The notes under the pieces are model-generated. The model was not told the origin of the DNA and searched no databases. It saw only the letters and a program-made list of their open reading frames with translations. From a virus, in the IMG/VR virus record IMGVR_UViG_3300027708_000012, positions 124,001-188,000 of that record: a DNA stretch of 64,000 nucleotides. The stretch is one strand, 5' to 3'. Below are positions 54,604 to 63,034 of the stretch, piece after piece. Numbering within the stretch: the first letter of the stretch is position 1; each line of letters begins with the position of its first letter. The position numbers and the translations under genes were made by a program.

Positions 54604-56456
54604 TAGTCTTTCCTCGGAGCCCAGTTGGCCTGGTCAATAGTTTTAACAAACTGTCCAGGCAAATCATTTTTAAATTTACCCCCAGGGTGTGCTTGTACGT
54701 ACCCTTCTGGTTTTGTCTGTCGTATACCGCCGTGTGTACCGGTGCTTAATGCACCAATTACTTTCATTTTTTCGTGTGTTAATAATTCAACAGCACTTAG
54801 TACAGCATCTAAGCCAGGATGACTTAGAACTTTTTGTGCCTGAGTATTGCTTAGTTTTGCAGTAGCCCATTGTTCAAACTTTTCTTTAACACCTTCAACA
54901 CGTAAATTTTGATTAAAGAAACTATACAATACATCACCGGGTTTACTTAGACCAGGTTGCCCTGCAACAAAACTATCAATTGCAGCTTTGTGTTGTTTAA
55001 TAAATGCTTCAGCATGCTTTAATCCCTCTTCGTCTACTTTAGGAGCATGCTCAACATATGTTGTACCTTGTACAATAACATCTGCTGTTGATAATTTTTC
55101 AGCATTTGGATAACGTGTTTCGTCAGCACCAATGTGTGTATAAAAACCTGTAGCAGCTATCATTACTTTTGCTTTAGCAATGCGTTTTCCTAGAGCACTA
55201 CCTGCTGGAATGTGGAAGGCTGTGATATTAGGTTGAAAATCGTATTCGTTTGTACTAGGATTTAATCTTGCTGGTGCAAGAGGACTGAATAGTATACCAC
55301 CTTCGATATATCCTTTTTTAGGACTAATGCTTTCAAAGTAAGGCCATAAATCAGCAAGCCCTTGTGCAAATGCACGTCTTTGATCTTCTTGACCAGGCTG
55401 TGGATTGCCTGTACCTAGAATAAACATAGCAACATCGTCTGGGTCATTCATCATGGTTGTAACACCGCTCTTGGTATGAGTAGTGCCACGTTTCATATAA
55501 TCCCAAGCGTTTTTTGGAAACATATGGAACACACCGTGCTCATCACGGCCCCAGTAGATAACAGGACTACCGTCCCATTTTAATTCTATGCTACCACCTT
55601 TGCTAGTCATGTGACGCAGACGTTCAACGGCATGCAGTCCGCCAGTGCTACCATTGGTAAACACTAGATCTTCAATATGTTGATACTTGCGACCTACTGT
55701 AGGTGCGGCGGCTTCATTAATTGGTTGCGGACTAACAGCTTGCCAACTTGCACCGCTTGATGCTTGTTGATATATGCTATTGCGTCGAGCTTCGTCGGGA
55801 ATAGCGTTCATGATGCTTTCTACACTTCCTAGATCTGCTGCCTTGGCATGTTTACCTAATAGTCGTTTAGCAATAACATCTAAATCATCGCTGATAAAAT
55901 CAGCTTTTTTACCCATAGCATCTCTAGCATATAGACCTTCATCGGGCGACCATAACATACCTTGATTGCTAGCCAATGCATTCATCATCATTTGTTTATG
56001 AACACCTTTGTAAGGGCTACCTTGGGGAATAGCATGATGATGGAATTTGTGAACTTTCTCGGCATTACCAACAGTTTTAATATCTACCTGATAGAATTTT
56101 TCTTTATAAGGCAATAAGATATGTACAGTTACGCCAGTTTTTTTAGTTTGTAAACCTTTGCTTTGTAGATATTTTTCTAACTCAATACGAGTAGTCTTGC
56201 CGTCTTTAGTACCAAACTTTTGCGCAAGCTGACTAGCATCTACCATTACATCCAAGTCACCGCTGATCTTTCCGGGAGTTGGAGTAGCAGCACTACCGAT
56301 TACATACGCATGAGCACCGACACCGCTGAGATAACGATTTGTTTCGTGTACTAGGTGACTGGCAATAGCCTGATCAAAACCTTCAGATTCAGGCCAAATA
56401 TTACCGCCTTCTAACAAAGGCTTTTTAACAGACCTAAATAATTCACGTAGTAACAT
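54603..56456 (-). CDS. Pol-beta-type nucleotidyltransferase fused to ligase-like domain, likely capsid cargo
   Basis: A 617-residue fusion starting MLLRELFRSVKKPLLEGG, with LLE-G at 14-17. Residues 54-73 (GSAATPTP, then DLDVMVD with D67, D69) are a pol-beta-type nucleotidyltransferase core. At 246-251 INEAAA resembles a second cleavage site. Then IEDLVF and ELKWDGSPVI at 291-300 give the K-x-D-G motif of covalent nucleotidyltransferases and ligases, matching a T4-like phage family (DUF6267-like). Substrates unknown. Confidence 0.6.
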   Translation of the reverse strand: MLLRELFRSVKKPLLEGGNIWPESEGFDQAIASHLVHETNRYLSGVGAHAYVIGSAATPTPGKISGDLDVMVDASQLAQKFGTKDGKTTRIELEKYLQSKGLQTKKTGVTVHILLPYKEKFYQVDIKTVGNAEKVHKFHHHAIPQGSPYKGVHKQMMMNALASNQGMLWSPDEGLYARDAMGKKADFISDDLDVIAKRLLGKHAKAADLGSVESIMNAIPDEARRNSIYQQASSGASWQAVSPQPINEAAAPTVGRKYQHIEDLVFTNGSTGGLHAVERLRHMTSKGGSIELKWDGSPVIYWGRDEHGVFHMFPKNAWDYMKRGTTHTKSGVTTMMNDPDDVAMFILGTGNPQPGQEDQRRAFAQGLADLWPYFESISPKKGYIEGGILFSPLAPARLNPSTNEYDFQPNITAFHIPAGSALGKRIAKAKVMIAATGFYTHIGADETRYPNAEKLSTADVIVQGTTYVEHAPKVDEEGLKHAEAFIKQHKAAIDSFVAGQPGLSKPGDVLYSFFNQNLRVEGVKEKFEQWATAKLSNTQAQKVLSHPGLDAVLSAVELLTHEKMKVIGALSTGTHGGIRQTKPEGYVQAHPGGKFKNDLPGQFVKTIDQANWAPRKD

Positions 56457-56458
56457 TT

Positions 56459-56830
56459 TTAATCCTTGTATTTTCCAGCAGATATATGTTCTTTAACTTC
56501 TTCATACATTTTGGTGCAAGCCTGCTTACAAGTATCTTCACTTAGCTCGTCATCTAATTCTCGTATTGGAAACTTTTTCTTATAAAGTTTGTAACATTCT
56601 TTAATGGCTTCTGCAAACATTTTACTATGTGTAGCTTTTTTGCCTTTGATGCCATCAATACATTTCATTAAAACAGGATAAACATGTCTACGATAGATAT
56701 GATCATCGTTATGCATGAAATGGATGAGATCTTCGACTAGGTCGTAGTCAATTTCACGCTTTTCGCCAGTTGCTTTGACAAAATCGTCTTCTTTGAAATT
56801 ATTGTTTTCTAGTAATTCTCGTATACGCAT
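56459..56830 (-). CDS. Putative capsid-internal protein with leader
   Basis: A 123-residue protein if started at the ATG at 56830, chosen because it gives MRIRELLENNNFK, the shared leader, rather than a longer TTG-based start. LLE-N is a weaker cleavage site. The rest is helical with four Cys (KCIDG, KECYK, CKQACTK). It is first in the cargo cassette, 46 bases after a late-like box. Confidence 0.55.
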   Translation of the reverse strand: MRIRELLENNNFKEDDFVKATGEKREIDYDLVEDLIHFMHNDDHIYRRHVYPVLMKCIDGIKGKKATHSKMFAEAIKECYKLYKKKFPIRELDDELSEDTCKQACTKMYEEVKEHISAGKYKD

Positions 56831-56875
56831 TTTAAGCCCAAGTTTCATACCCAAGGTATTCCATTGGGTTTAGAG

Positions 56876-56883
56876 TATTTATC
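56876..56883 (-). promoter_or_regulatory. T4-late-like promoter box (GATAAATA) of the capsid-cargo cassette
   Basis: Minus-strand GATAAATAC, one mismatch to TATAAATA, 46 bases before the first cassette start at 56830. Late expression suits proteins to be packaged in the head. Confidence 0.4.
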
Positions 56884-56889
56884 AACAAA

Positions 56890-57519
56890 CTATGCTTTAA
56901 TGATGCGTTCTATTTTAGAAATACTACCGCCTAAATGCATCTTAGCAAGCAATAAATTGTTATTGCCCGTAATATAGAAGTGGGAGCCGCCCCAGCTGCG
57001 TTGTTTTTCTAATTCTCTAATGCAACTTTTAGTTAATTTGCATTTTTTATTGGAACTTGCCCACTCAATAAATGCAGGGTTGGGTTGATTAGTTTTTCCT
57101 ATAGTAACTCGAAAATCAAAGTTCATTTTAGGCATGATCACAGTATCTACAGCGATCCCAGTTGCTGGCGGCTCTGAAATATATTTGATTTTATTAATAT
57201 CTATATTTGCAATCGCATCAATTTCGTTTCTACTGTTGCTATAAATTGTAAGCCACGGACTTTCTACACGTAAACTAATATCCGATAAAGTAGAAATTAC
57301 AGTTGCTAACTTAATTGCATATTCTAAATCTTCTTTAGAACGGATATTAGAACTTCTCCACCCACTAACTTTTTGAGTTTCGAATACTTTTACTTGACTA
57401 AGTTCGGTTAATGCTTTATCCATGTCACCACTACGAAACCATGCCGCACCTGGACATACCGATACTATTTTGTATTGATATCGGTTGTGGAATAGTTTCG
57501 TAGTAAGTTTATAATGCAT
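56890..57519 (-). CDS. Protein of unknown function next to the Clp-like ATPase
   Basis: A 209-residue alpha/beta protein with scattered Cys and aromatic residues and no recognised motif. It overlaps the stop of the ClpA-like gene by 11 bases and shares its transcript, so it may be an adaptor or co-factor of that unfoldase, which is a guess from position. Confidence 0.6.
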   Translation of the reverse strand: MHYKLTTKLFHNRYQYKIVSVCPGAAWFRSGDMDKALTELSQVKVFETQKVSGWRSSNIRSKEDLEYAIKLATVISTLSDISLRVESPWLTIYSNSRNEIDAIANIDINKIKYISEPPATGIAVDTVIMPKMNFDFRVTIGKTNQPNPAFIEWASSNKKCKLTKSCIRELEKQRSWGGSHFYITGNNNLLLAKMHLGGSISKIERIIKA

Positions 57520-59785
57520 CTATATTAACTAATGACGTAGGTGCATTAACAGTTAACAACGGAGTTTTTGATTCCTTAGGAGTTGATAACAACACTAATT
57601 TATCAAACTGTACTGTAATGCTGAGCAACCCGCCGTTTTTTAAATCTCCAAACAGCATGAGTTTTGCCAAAGGTCGTTTAATTTCCTTATCAATAACACG
57701 CTGTAGCGGGCGAGCACCCATCTTAGGATCAAAGCCTTTGGTAATCAACCAATTAGTACTTTCCTTATCTAGTTTGATCTTAATGCCTTTTTCTTTAACT
57801 TGCGCACGTAATTCATCCATGAACTTAACAACAATTTTAGTCATTGTTTCTTTAGCAAGTTTATTGAATGTAATAATACCATCTAAACGATTACGGAACT
57901 CTGGTGTAAAGAACTTTTTCAAGTCTTTATCACTGTAGTCTTTTTCTTGTGTACCAAAACCAATAACATTCTTCTCGGCATCTTGTGCGCCAGCGTTAGT
58001 AGTCAAAATTAACACAATGTTTCGGCAATCTGCTTGTTTCCCGTTTGAACCAGTAATAAAACCATTGTCCATCATTTGTAACAATACAGTTGTTACATCC
58101 GGATGTGATTTTTCAACTTCGTCGAACAACAGAACAGCATTTGGATTTTCTTGAATCTGTGTAATCAACAAGCCTGCATTTTCTTCAAAGCCAACATAAC
58201 CGGGAGGGCTACCAATTAGCTTAGAGATGCTATGCTTCTCTTGGTACTCTGACATGTCAAACCGTAGTAGCTTGACACCCAAGTGCTTGGCAAGCGACTT
58301 GGCAGTTTCGGTCTTACCACAACCAGTTGGTCCCATGAATACAAACGATCCAATAGGCTTGCCTTCGCTTTTCAGTCCAGCTTGAGCAACCATAATCTTA
58401 TCTACAATTTCTGTAACAGCAAGATCTTGCCCATAAACTTCTTTTTGTAGGTTATCCTGTAGCGTAGCAAGATTACTAGACTCAGTTTCCATAATCTTTT
58501 CTTCAGGCATCTGAATCATTTTAGCAAGTTCATATTGAATTTCACGTTCGCCAATGATACGTTCGTCTGCAAGTTTAAGATTAAAACGACTACATGCTAC
58601 ATCAATTAGATCAATAGCCTTGTCTGGAAGTTTTTTGTCTGTTTGATACTTAACTGACAATTTAATAGCAGCATCAATAGCATCATCACGAATTTTAACT
58701 TTGTGAAAACCTTCGTAGTATTTCTTAATACCTTTAAGGATTTGTTTAGTTACTTCGATAGTTGGCTCATCAACTGTAATGCGTTGGAATCGACGCATTA
58801 GCGCACGATCTTTTTCAAAGTGCTTGCGATATTCTTCCCATGTAGTACTAGCAATAACTTTAATATTGCCTTTACTCAACGCAGGCTTCATCATGTTGGC
58901 AAGATCGTTAGCCGAGTTACCAGCAGAACCAGCACCGCTAATCATGTGTGCTTCGTCGATGAACAAAACAGTCTTGCCCTTCTTCTGCAATGCCTTAATA
59001 ACAAGTTTAAAGCGTTCTTCAAAGTCACCGCGATACTTAGATCCGGCAAGCATGGCTGAAATGTCTAGACTGTAAACTTTGTATTCTTTCAAGAATTCTG
59101 GAACAGCACCGTTTACAATATTGTAAGCAAGTCCTTCTGCAATAGCGGTTTTACCTACGCCAGGATCTCCTACTAGAATCACATTATTTTTTTGTCGACG
59201 TCCTAATGCTAGAGCAATATTTTCTAGTTCGTCGATTCGACCAATAACCGGATCAACTTTTTGTTTTTCAACAAGATCGTTAAGATTGCTTGTAAATGCC
59301 TTTAGTGCTTTTTCACCTTGTGAATCGCTAGGCGATTCTTCATCTTGATCAGTATTACTATTGTTTAAATAGTCGTTAAATTTATCTTTATCGATATTAG
59401 CCTGCATGATATAAAAATGAGCCCAACTACGCTTCTCAGCCATCATACTCAACATAATATCTGTAGGTTCGATACGTTGTCGACCATTAAACAAGACTTG
59501 TGTAAATGCACGATTAAGTACACGCTCTACACTTTGAGTTTTCTTTGGTTTTACTACAACATCAGGAACTGTAATTTCTTCACATTTATTCTGTATGTAT
59601 TCTGTTAAATTATTTTTTAATGCTGTTGCATCTGCTCCGTATCCTTGTAGGATATCGGTAAATGCTGAATCTGATAACATTGCAAACAACAAGTGCTCGA
59701 TTGTTAAGTATTCGTGATGTAGCTTTTTAGCAGTATCTATTGCTTTTTCAAAAACTGCCTGCAGGTTATCACTTGGTTCGACCAT
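57509..59785 (-). CDS. clpA: ClpA-like AAA+ unfoldase
   Basis: A 758-residue double-ATPase of the ClpA class: an N-terminal Clp_N repeat domain (about 1-140), first AAA+ with Walker A GDPGVGKT at 206-213 and FIDEAH at 275-280, second AAA+ with GPTGCGKT at 485-492 and FDEVEKSHPD at 554-563. Residues 608-610 (IGF, where E. coli ClpA has IGL) lie in the loop that docks on ClpP. The length equals host ClpA and no ClpP is present, so host ClpP is the likely partner. Confidence 0.9.
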   Translation of the reverse strand: MVEPSDNLQAVFEKAIDTAKKLHHEYLTIEHLLFAMLSDSAFTDILQGYGADATALKNNLTEYIQNKCEEITVPDVVVKPKKTQSVERVLNRAFTQVLFNGRQRIEPTDIMLSMMAEKRSWAHFYIMQANIDKDKFNDYLNNSNTDQDEESPSDSQGEKALKAFTSNLNDLVEKQKVDPVIGRIDELENIALALGRRQKNNVILVGDPGVGKTAIAEGLAYNIVNGAVPEFLKEYKVYSLDISAMLAGSKYRGDFEERFKLVIKALQKKGKTVLFIDEAHMISGAGSAGNSANDLANMMKPALSKGNIKVIASTTWEEYRKHFEKDRALMRRFQRITVDEPTIEVTKQILKGIKKYYEGFHKVKIRDDAIDAAIKLSVKYQTDKKLPDKAIDLIDVACSRFNLKLADERIIGEREIQYELAKMIQMPEEKIMETESSNLATLQDNLQKEVYGQDLAVTEIVDKIMVAQAGLKSEGKPIGSFVFMGPTGCGKTETAKSLAKHLGVKLLRFDMSEYQEKHSISKLIGSPPGYVGFEENAGLLITQIQENPNAVLLFDEVEKSHPDVTTVLLQMMDNGFITGSNGKQADCRNIVLILTTNAGAQDAEKNVIGFGTQEKDYSDKDLKKFFTPEFRNRLDGIITFNKLAKETMTKIVVKFMDELRAQVKEKGIKIKLDKESTNWLITKGFDPKMGARPLQRVIDKEIKRPLAKLMLFGDLKNGGLLSITVQFDKLVLLSTPKESKTPLLTVNAPTSLVNIDAL

Positions 59786-59813
59786 TATAAATCCTCTGTT
59801 TAATTGTTATCTT

Positions 59814-59842
59814 ATTATATACAAAAAAATACTAGTAGTCAA
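59814..59842 (-). promoter_or_regulatory. Sigma70-like promoter of the ClpA-like gene
   Basis: TTGACT (59837-59842) and TATAAT (59814-59819) with a 17-base spacer, 29 bases upstream of the start. Confidence 0.7.
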
Positions 59843-59847
59843 TTATA

Positions 59848-60717
59848 TTAGACTGAATTGTTTTTAATTTTTTCGTTAAGCACTTTTAACTCTGCTATAA
59901 TATCTAAGTTAGTAATTCTTGGTGTTTTGATTTTAACTACACTTACAAATTTTCCTTTACGTTGATTATTTACATTAGTAAATCCGTTGCCGTTGCTAGC
60001 AAACTCAACACCGGATTCAACTCCTGGACGGATTTCAATCTCCATACGTTCGCCTGTTATATTACTAACAGTTTTTTTACAACCAATTATGGCTTCAATC
60101 GGAGAAATTTCTACGTTAGTATATAAGTCGTCGCCGCGTCTTTCAAAATTCACATCGTTATGCACTACAACTGTTACATTTAAATTTCCTCTAGGAGCAC
60201 CGGGGACACTGTCATCTCCTAATCCGCTGTATCGAATTGTATCACCGTTTGTAATTCCTGCAGGTACTGTAATCATTACAGATTGATTGCGGCCGCTAGG
60301 CAATTGAAAATTTGCTTCTAATTGTTTTCCCGTATACGAATCTAACAATGTTATTGCACATTGTATATTTAAATCTCGATTTCTTCTCATATGCGGATGC
60401 CCGCCTCCAAACATGTGACCAAACGGTCCTTGTGCATTGAACATTGCAGCAAAAGGATCAAATGCTCCACCGAATGGATGCGCACCGGTTGTTGAAAAAT
60501 GGACTTGCGGACCATTTCCGTACATACGCTGTTGATCGTATTCAGCTTTCTTTTGTGGGTCGCTTAGGTTTTCATAAGCGACACTGATATCTTTGAATTT
60601 GGCTTGATCACCGCCTTTGTCCGGATGATGTTTATTAGCCAAACTTCTATAGGCTTTTTTGATTTCATCTGGGCTAGCATTTTCGCTAACACCTAAGGTT
60701 GAGTAATAGTTTTCCAT
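59848..60717 (-). CDS. DnaJ/CbpA-like co-chaperone
   Basis: A 289-residue protein with a J domain (residues 4-65; H31-P-D33), a Gly/Phe-rich linker (about 70-115) and a C-terminal substrate-binding half. The four-cysteine zinc finger of DnaJ is absent, as in CbpA. It would stimulate host DnaK. It lies upstream of the ClpA-like gene behind its own promoter; both address protein folding or turnover. Confidence 0.9.
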   Translation of the reverse strand: MENYYSTLGVSENASPDEIKKAYRSLANKHHPDKGGDQAKFKDISVAYENLSDPQKKAEYDQQRMYGNGPQVHFSTTGAHPFGGAFDPFAAMFNAQGPFGHMFGGGHPHMRRNRDLNIQCAITLLDSYTGKQLEANFQLPSGRNQSVMITVPAGITNGDTIRYSGLGDDSVPGAPRGNLNVTVVVHNDVNFERRGDDLYTNVEISPIEAIIGCKKTVSNITGERMEIEIRPGVESGVEFASNGNGFTNVNNQRKGKFVSVVKIKTPRITNLDIIAELKVLNEKIKNNSV

Positions 60718-60723
60718 AGTCGT

Positions 60724-60771
60724 AAAAAAGGCTCCAGTAATAGTATTAATTATACTATCTTAACTGGAGCC
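60724..60771 (-). terminator. Rho-independent terminator overlapping the DnaJ promoter
   Basis: On the minus strand a 9-base stem (GGCTCCAGT with ACTGGAGCC), with an inner 7-base stem (ATAGTAT/ATACTAT), is followed by six T. It ends transcripts of the lysis genes. Its upstream arm is the spacer of the promoter at 60749-60777. Confidence 0.75.
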
Positions 60772-60777
60772 TGTCAA
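60749..60777 (-). promoter_or_regulatory. Sigma70-like promoter of the DnaJ-like gene
   Basis: TTGACA (60772-60777) and TATAAT (60749-60754), spacer 17 bases, embedded in the terminator arms. Confidence 0.75.
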
Positions 60778-60786
60778 GTTTTTGGT

Positions 60787-60987
60787 TTACTTTTTAGTAG
60801 GAACTGCGTCCCCTTCAACCTTCTTGTGTGTTTTGATAGTCTTGCAAGTTTGTTTTGCACTTCCGTCGGCCTTTTTAACTACATTGCCTTTAGAATCTTT
60901 TACATCTGTACAAACTTGTTTTTCTTCTCCGCCTGCAAATGCTGTACTGGCAAATGCAATGGCTAATAATACTAATAGTTGTTTCAT
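60787..60987 (-). CDS. Small secreted protein
   Basis: A 66-residue protein with a signal peptide (MKQLLVLLAIAFASTAFAGG; cleavage probably after AFA) and a mature part with two Cys (VCTDVKD, TCKTIKTH). Short secreted proteins of this pattern are familiar to me from Betaproteobacteria and could have been taken from a host. It lies just downstream of the holin. Function unknown. Confidence 0.65.
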   Translation of the reverse strand: MKQLLVLLAIAFASTAFAGGEEKQVCTDVKDSKGNVVKKADGSAKQTCKTIKTHKKVEGDAVPTKK

Positions 60988-60998
60988 TTTAATTTCCT

Positions 60999-61604
60999 TT
61001 AAATTGCTGGTTGACCAAAGTCAGGTACAACTTTTTTGCCACTGGCTGTAGTTGTTATTGGTGCGGGCGATCCGAAACCACCCGAGACAGATACGCCTCC
61101 AAAGCCGCTTCCGCCAATGCTACTTGTTGCTGGTGAATTAAAACCGCCGGTGTTGCCGAAGCCTCCTGCTGTCGGAGAGCCAAATGCTGGTGCCCCGCCC
61201 GCAAATCCTGTTGCTGATGTGCCTGCTCCGCCATTGCCAAATCCTCCTGTTGACCCGCTACCAAAACCACCTGCAACATTACCAGTCATATTTTGTGTAC
61301 TGATAGTTTGTGTTGATGTTGGGTTTGCAGCCGTACCTGCTAGCTTTTCTTGTGTGCGACCAAATGCACTGATACCTAGAACAGCACCCATGGCAATATG
61401 GAATAAACCTGCACCTTGTAGTGTTAGTGGATTCCATTGTGTGATAGGCATGTGCATAAATGCTTGTAATGCCGACCACAAGACTGGAAATATAGCCATA
61501 TCTAACATACAGATAATCATATACATCCAACCCATTGCCGGACGCCATAATTTTTGCATCCACTCTGCTCCACCACCGCTATCTTTTTCTTGTTCGCCCG
61601 CCAT
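60999..61604 (-). CDS. Putative holin with Gly-rich tail
   Basis: A 201-residue protein with two to three hydrophobic helices (GWMYMIICMLDMAIFPVLW around 25-43; GLFHIAMGAVLGISAFG around 66-82) after a WRPAMGW start, similar to 3TM-type holins. The C-terminal ~115 residues are Gly/Ser/Thr/Ala repeats (GGFGN) of unclear use. It neighbours endolysin and spanins, which supports the role. Late-like box upstream at 61635-61642. Confidence 0.7.
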   Translation of the reverse strand: MAGEQEKDSGGGAEWMQKLWRPAMGWMYMIICMLDMAIFPVLWSALQAFMHMPITQWNPLTLQGAGLFHIAMGAVLGISAFGRTQEKLAGTAANPTSTQTISTQNMTGNVAGGFGSGSTGGFGNGGAGTSATGFAGGAPAFGSPTAGGFGNTGGFNSPATSSIGGSGFGGVSVSGGFGSPAPITTTASGKKVVPDFGQPAI

Positions 61605-61634
61605 ATCATTCGCTCCTTATTGGCTTTATATACG

Positions 61635-61642
61635 TATTTATT
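61635..61642 (-). promoter_or_regulatory. T4-late-like promoter box (AATAAATA) of the holin
   Basis: Minus-strand AATAAATAC, 30 bases before the holin start, with AAGGAG between. It lies at the end of the o-spanin gene. One mismatch to TATAAATA. Confidence 0.4.
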
Positions 61643-61919
61643 TCACGTTGTCAAATATCTTCTTTTGGCTATTATACCAGTCAATCCAGCTATCCACATT
61701 GTCTTTACAAGCATAGTATTGCCCATAATTATCTACTACAGTAGGCAGCACTTCGCTTAATTTAGTTGTTTCTGGAGATAATTTTAGATCAGGACAAGCT
61801 ATTAGCATATCTTTAGGTACATCCGGGAATTTAACAGTTACAGGAACCGTAGAACAACCAGCAGCTACCATTAAAAATAATAAAATAAGAATTATGGCTA
61901 AAATTGATGGTAGTCTCAT
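61638..61919 (-). CDS. Outer-membrane spanin subunit (o-spanin, Rz1-like lipoprotein)
   Basis: A 93-residue protein with an N-terminal hydrophobic segment and lipobox (VAAGC, Cys at 22), so it becomes an outer-membrane lipoprotein. It overlaps the i-spanin gene by four bases (ATGA), a common arrangement. Together they join the two membranes at the end of lysis. Confidence 0.8.
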   Translation of the reverse strand: MRLPSILAIILILLFLMVAAGCSTVPVTVKFPDVPKDMLIACPDLKLSPETTKLSEVLPTVVDNYGQYYACKDNVDSWIDWYNSQKKIFDNVK

Positions 61920-62404
61920 TTTTTAACCTCCTCAATAGTAACAGATCCTTTTTTCATAGAATTCTTAGCGGCATCGTTTAAAATGCTTATTGCTTCTGGA
62001 GCAACTTTACACTCTGAATCAATAACTTGTGTTTCTTTAACAATACGTTCTTTAACGGTAGTAATATACTCTGTACGAACTTTAGCTTTTTTCTTACGTT
62101 CTTGATCTAGCTTGTTGTTAAATTCTTTACTTTCTTCTTCGGCCTTTGCTACTTTTGCTTGTGCTTCTTCTACCTTGGCTCTCCAACGCATTTCAGTATC
62201 GTATCCGCCTCGCAACCAAACACCTAATACAAGTAAAACTACACCGATTGGTTTTAAAAATTTAACATAATTTCCGTAGAAAGGAATCCAACGACCGAGC
62301 CAACTTGCCGCAATACCGCTAATACCTGCCGCAATAATTAACCAGTAGACCCAGTTGAGTATTGCGTCTGGTATCAGACTAAGCATCCAGGTAATTTGCC
62401 CCAT
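61916..62404 (-). CDS. Inner-membrane spanin subunit (i-spanin, Rz-like)
   Basis: A 162-residue protein with hydrophobic segments (about 18-70, WVYWLIIAAGISGIAASWLG and GVVLLVLGVWLRGG) and a periplasmic coiled coil of charged heptads (about 75-120). This is the i-spanin plan, though it has more than one possible membrane span. Starts three bases before the endolysin stop. Confidence 0.7.
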   Translation of the reverse strand: MGQITWMLSLIPDAILNWVYWLIIAAGISGIAASWLGRWIPFYGNYVKFLKPIGVVLLVLGVWLRGGYDTEMRWRAKVEEAQAKVAKAEEESKEFNNKLDQERKKKAKVRTEYITTVKERIVKETQVIDSECKVAPEAISILNDAAKNSMKKGSVTIEEVKK

Positions 62405-62407
62405 GGC

Positions 62408-63034
62408 TTATCCTTGTAGAACGTGAATAGCGTGATTGTAATGCTTGATGCGGTCTTCTAATCCAAGTGTTCCGCCATTGATACGTTTAGTCAATGTTAG
62501 CATGTCGCCTGCATCTGCCCACTGGTTTAAGTTGTTAGCTTCCCAGAACCAAGCGGCACTTTGTACACAACCTTCAAATGTTGTTAAATGTTCGCTAGCT
62601 TCGTCTAGACTAATTTCTAAACTTTGTGCATAACGTGAATAGTTGTCTTTACCAGTTAACTGAATAAGTCCACGTCCACAAAACTTCCAACCATCACCCG
62701 ACTCTTCTGGTCCGTTACCCATACGGTTTGCGTATGCTCTGTTGGCAATCTTTTCTGGTTGTTGTGCGTAAGCGTTAGCAACATCTATATTGGGGAAATA
62801 ACGTGGCCATACTTTGCATAAACTTGCGGCTTTATAGTTTAAGTTTTCTTTAATTGCTTTATAACCACCACTTTCGTGTGCTGTTTGCGCTAAGAAAGCC
62901 GCAACACGTGGCACTGTATTAATATCGTAGTCTGGTAATATTTCGCATAGTGCTTCAAACCAATGATCCGCATAGGGATTTTTTCCAATAATTTCTTCAA
63001 ACTTTGCTTGTGTAAAATTAAATTCAAAACTCAT
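62408..63034 (-). CDS. Endolysin of the GH19 (chitinase-like) family
   Basis: A 208-residue enzyme with AHESGGYKAI (catalytic Glu), GPEESGDGWKFCGRGLIQLT and FWEANNLNQWAD, the landmarks of GH19 muramidase/chitinase endolysins. It cuts peptidoglycan glycans. There is no signal peptide, so release depends on the holin. Its start overlaps the next gene's stop by one base. Confidence 0.9.
   Translation of the reverse strand: MSFEFNFTQAKFEEIIGKNPYADHWFEALCEILPDYDINTVPRVAAFLAQTAHESGGYKAIKENLNYKAASLCKVWPRYFPNIDVANAYAQQPEKIANRAYANRMGNGPEESGDGWKFCGRGLIQLTGKDNYSRYAQSLEISLDEASEHLTTFEGCVQSAAWFWEANNLNQWADAGDMLTLTKRINGGTLGLEDRIKHYNHAIHVLQG

Noticed and set aside
61036-61716. 226-residue plus-strand frame opposite the holin
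   Set aside because: It is Pro-rich because it mirrors the Gly-rich holin; no ribosome binding site or motif. Shadow of the real gene.
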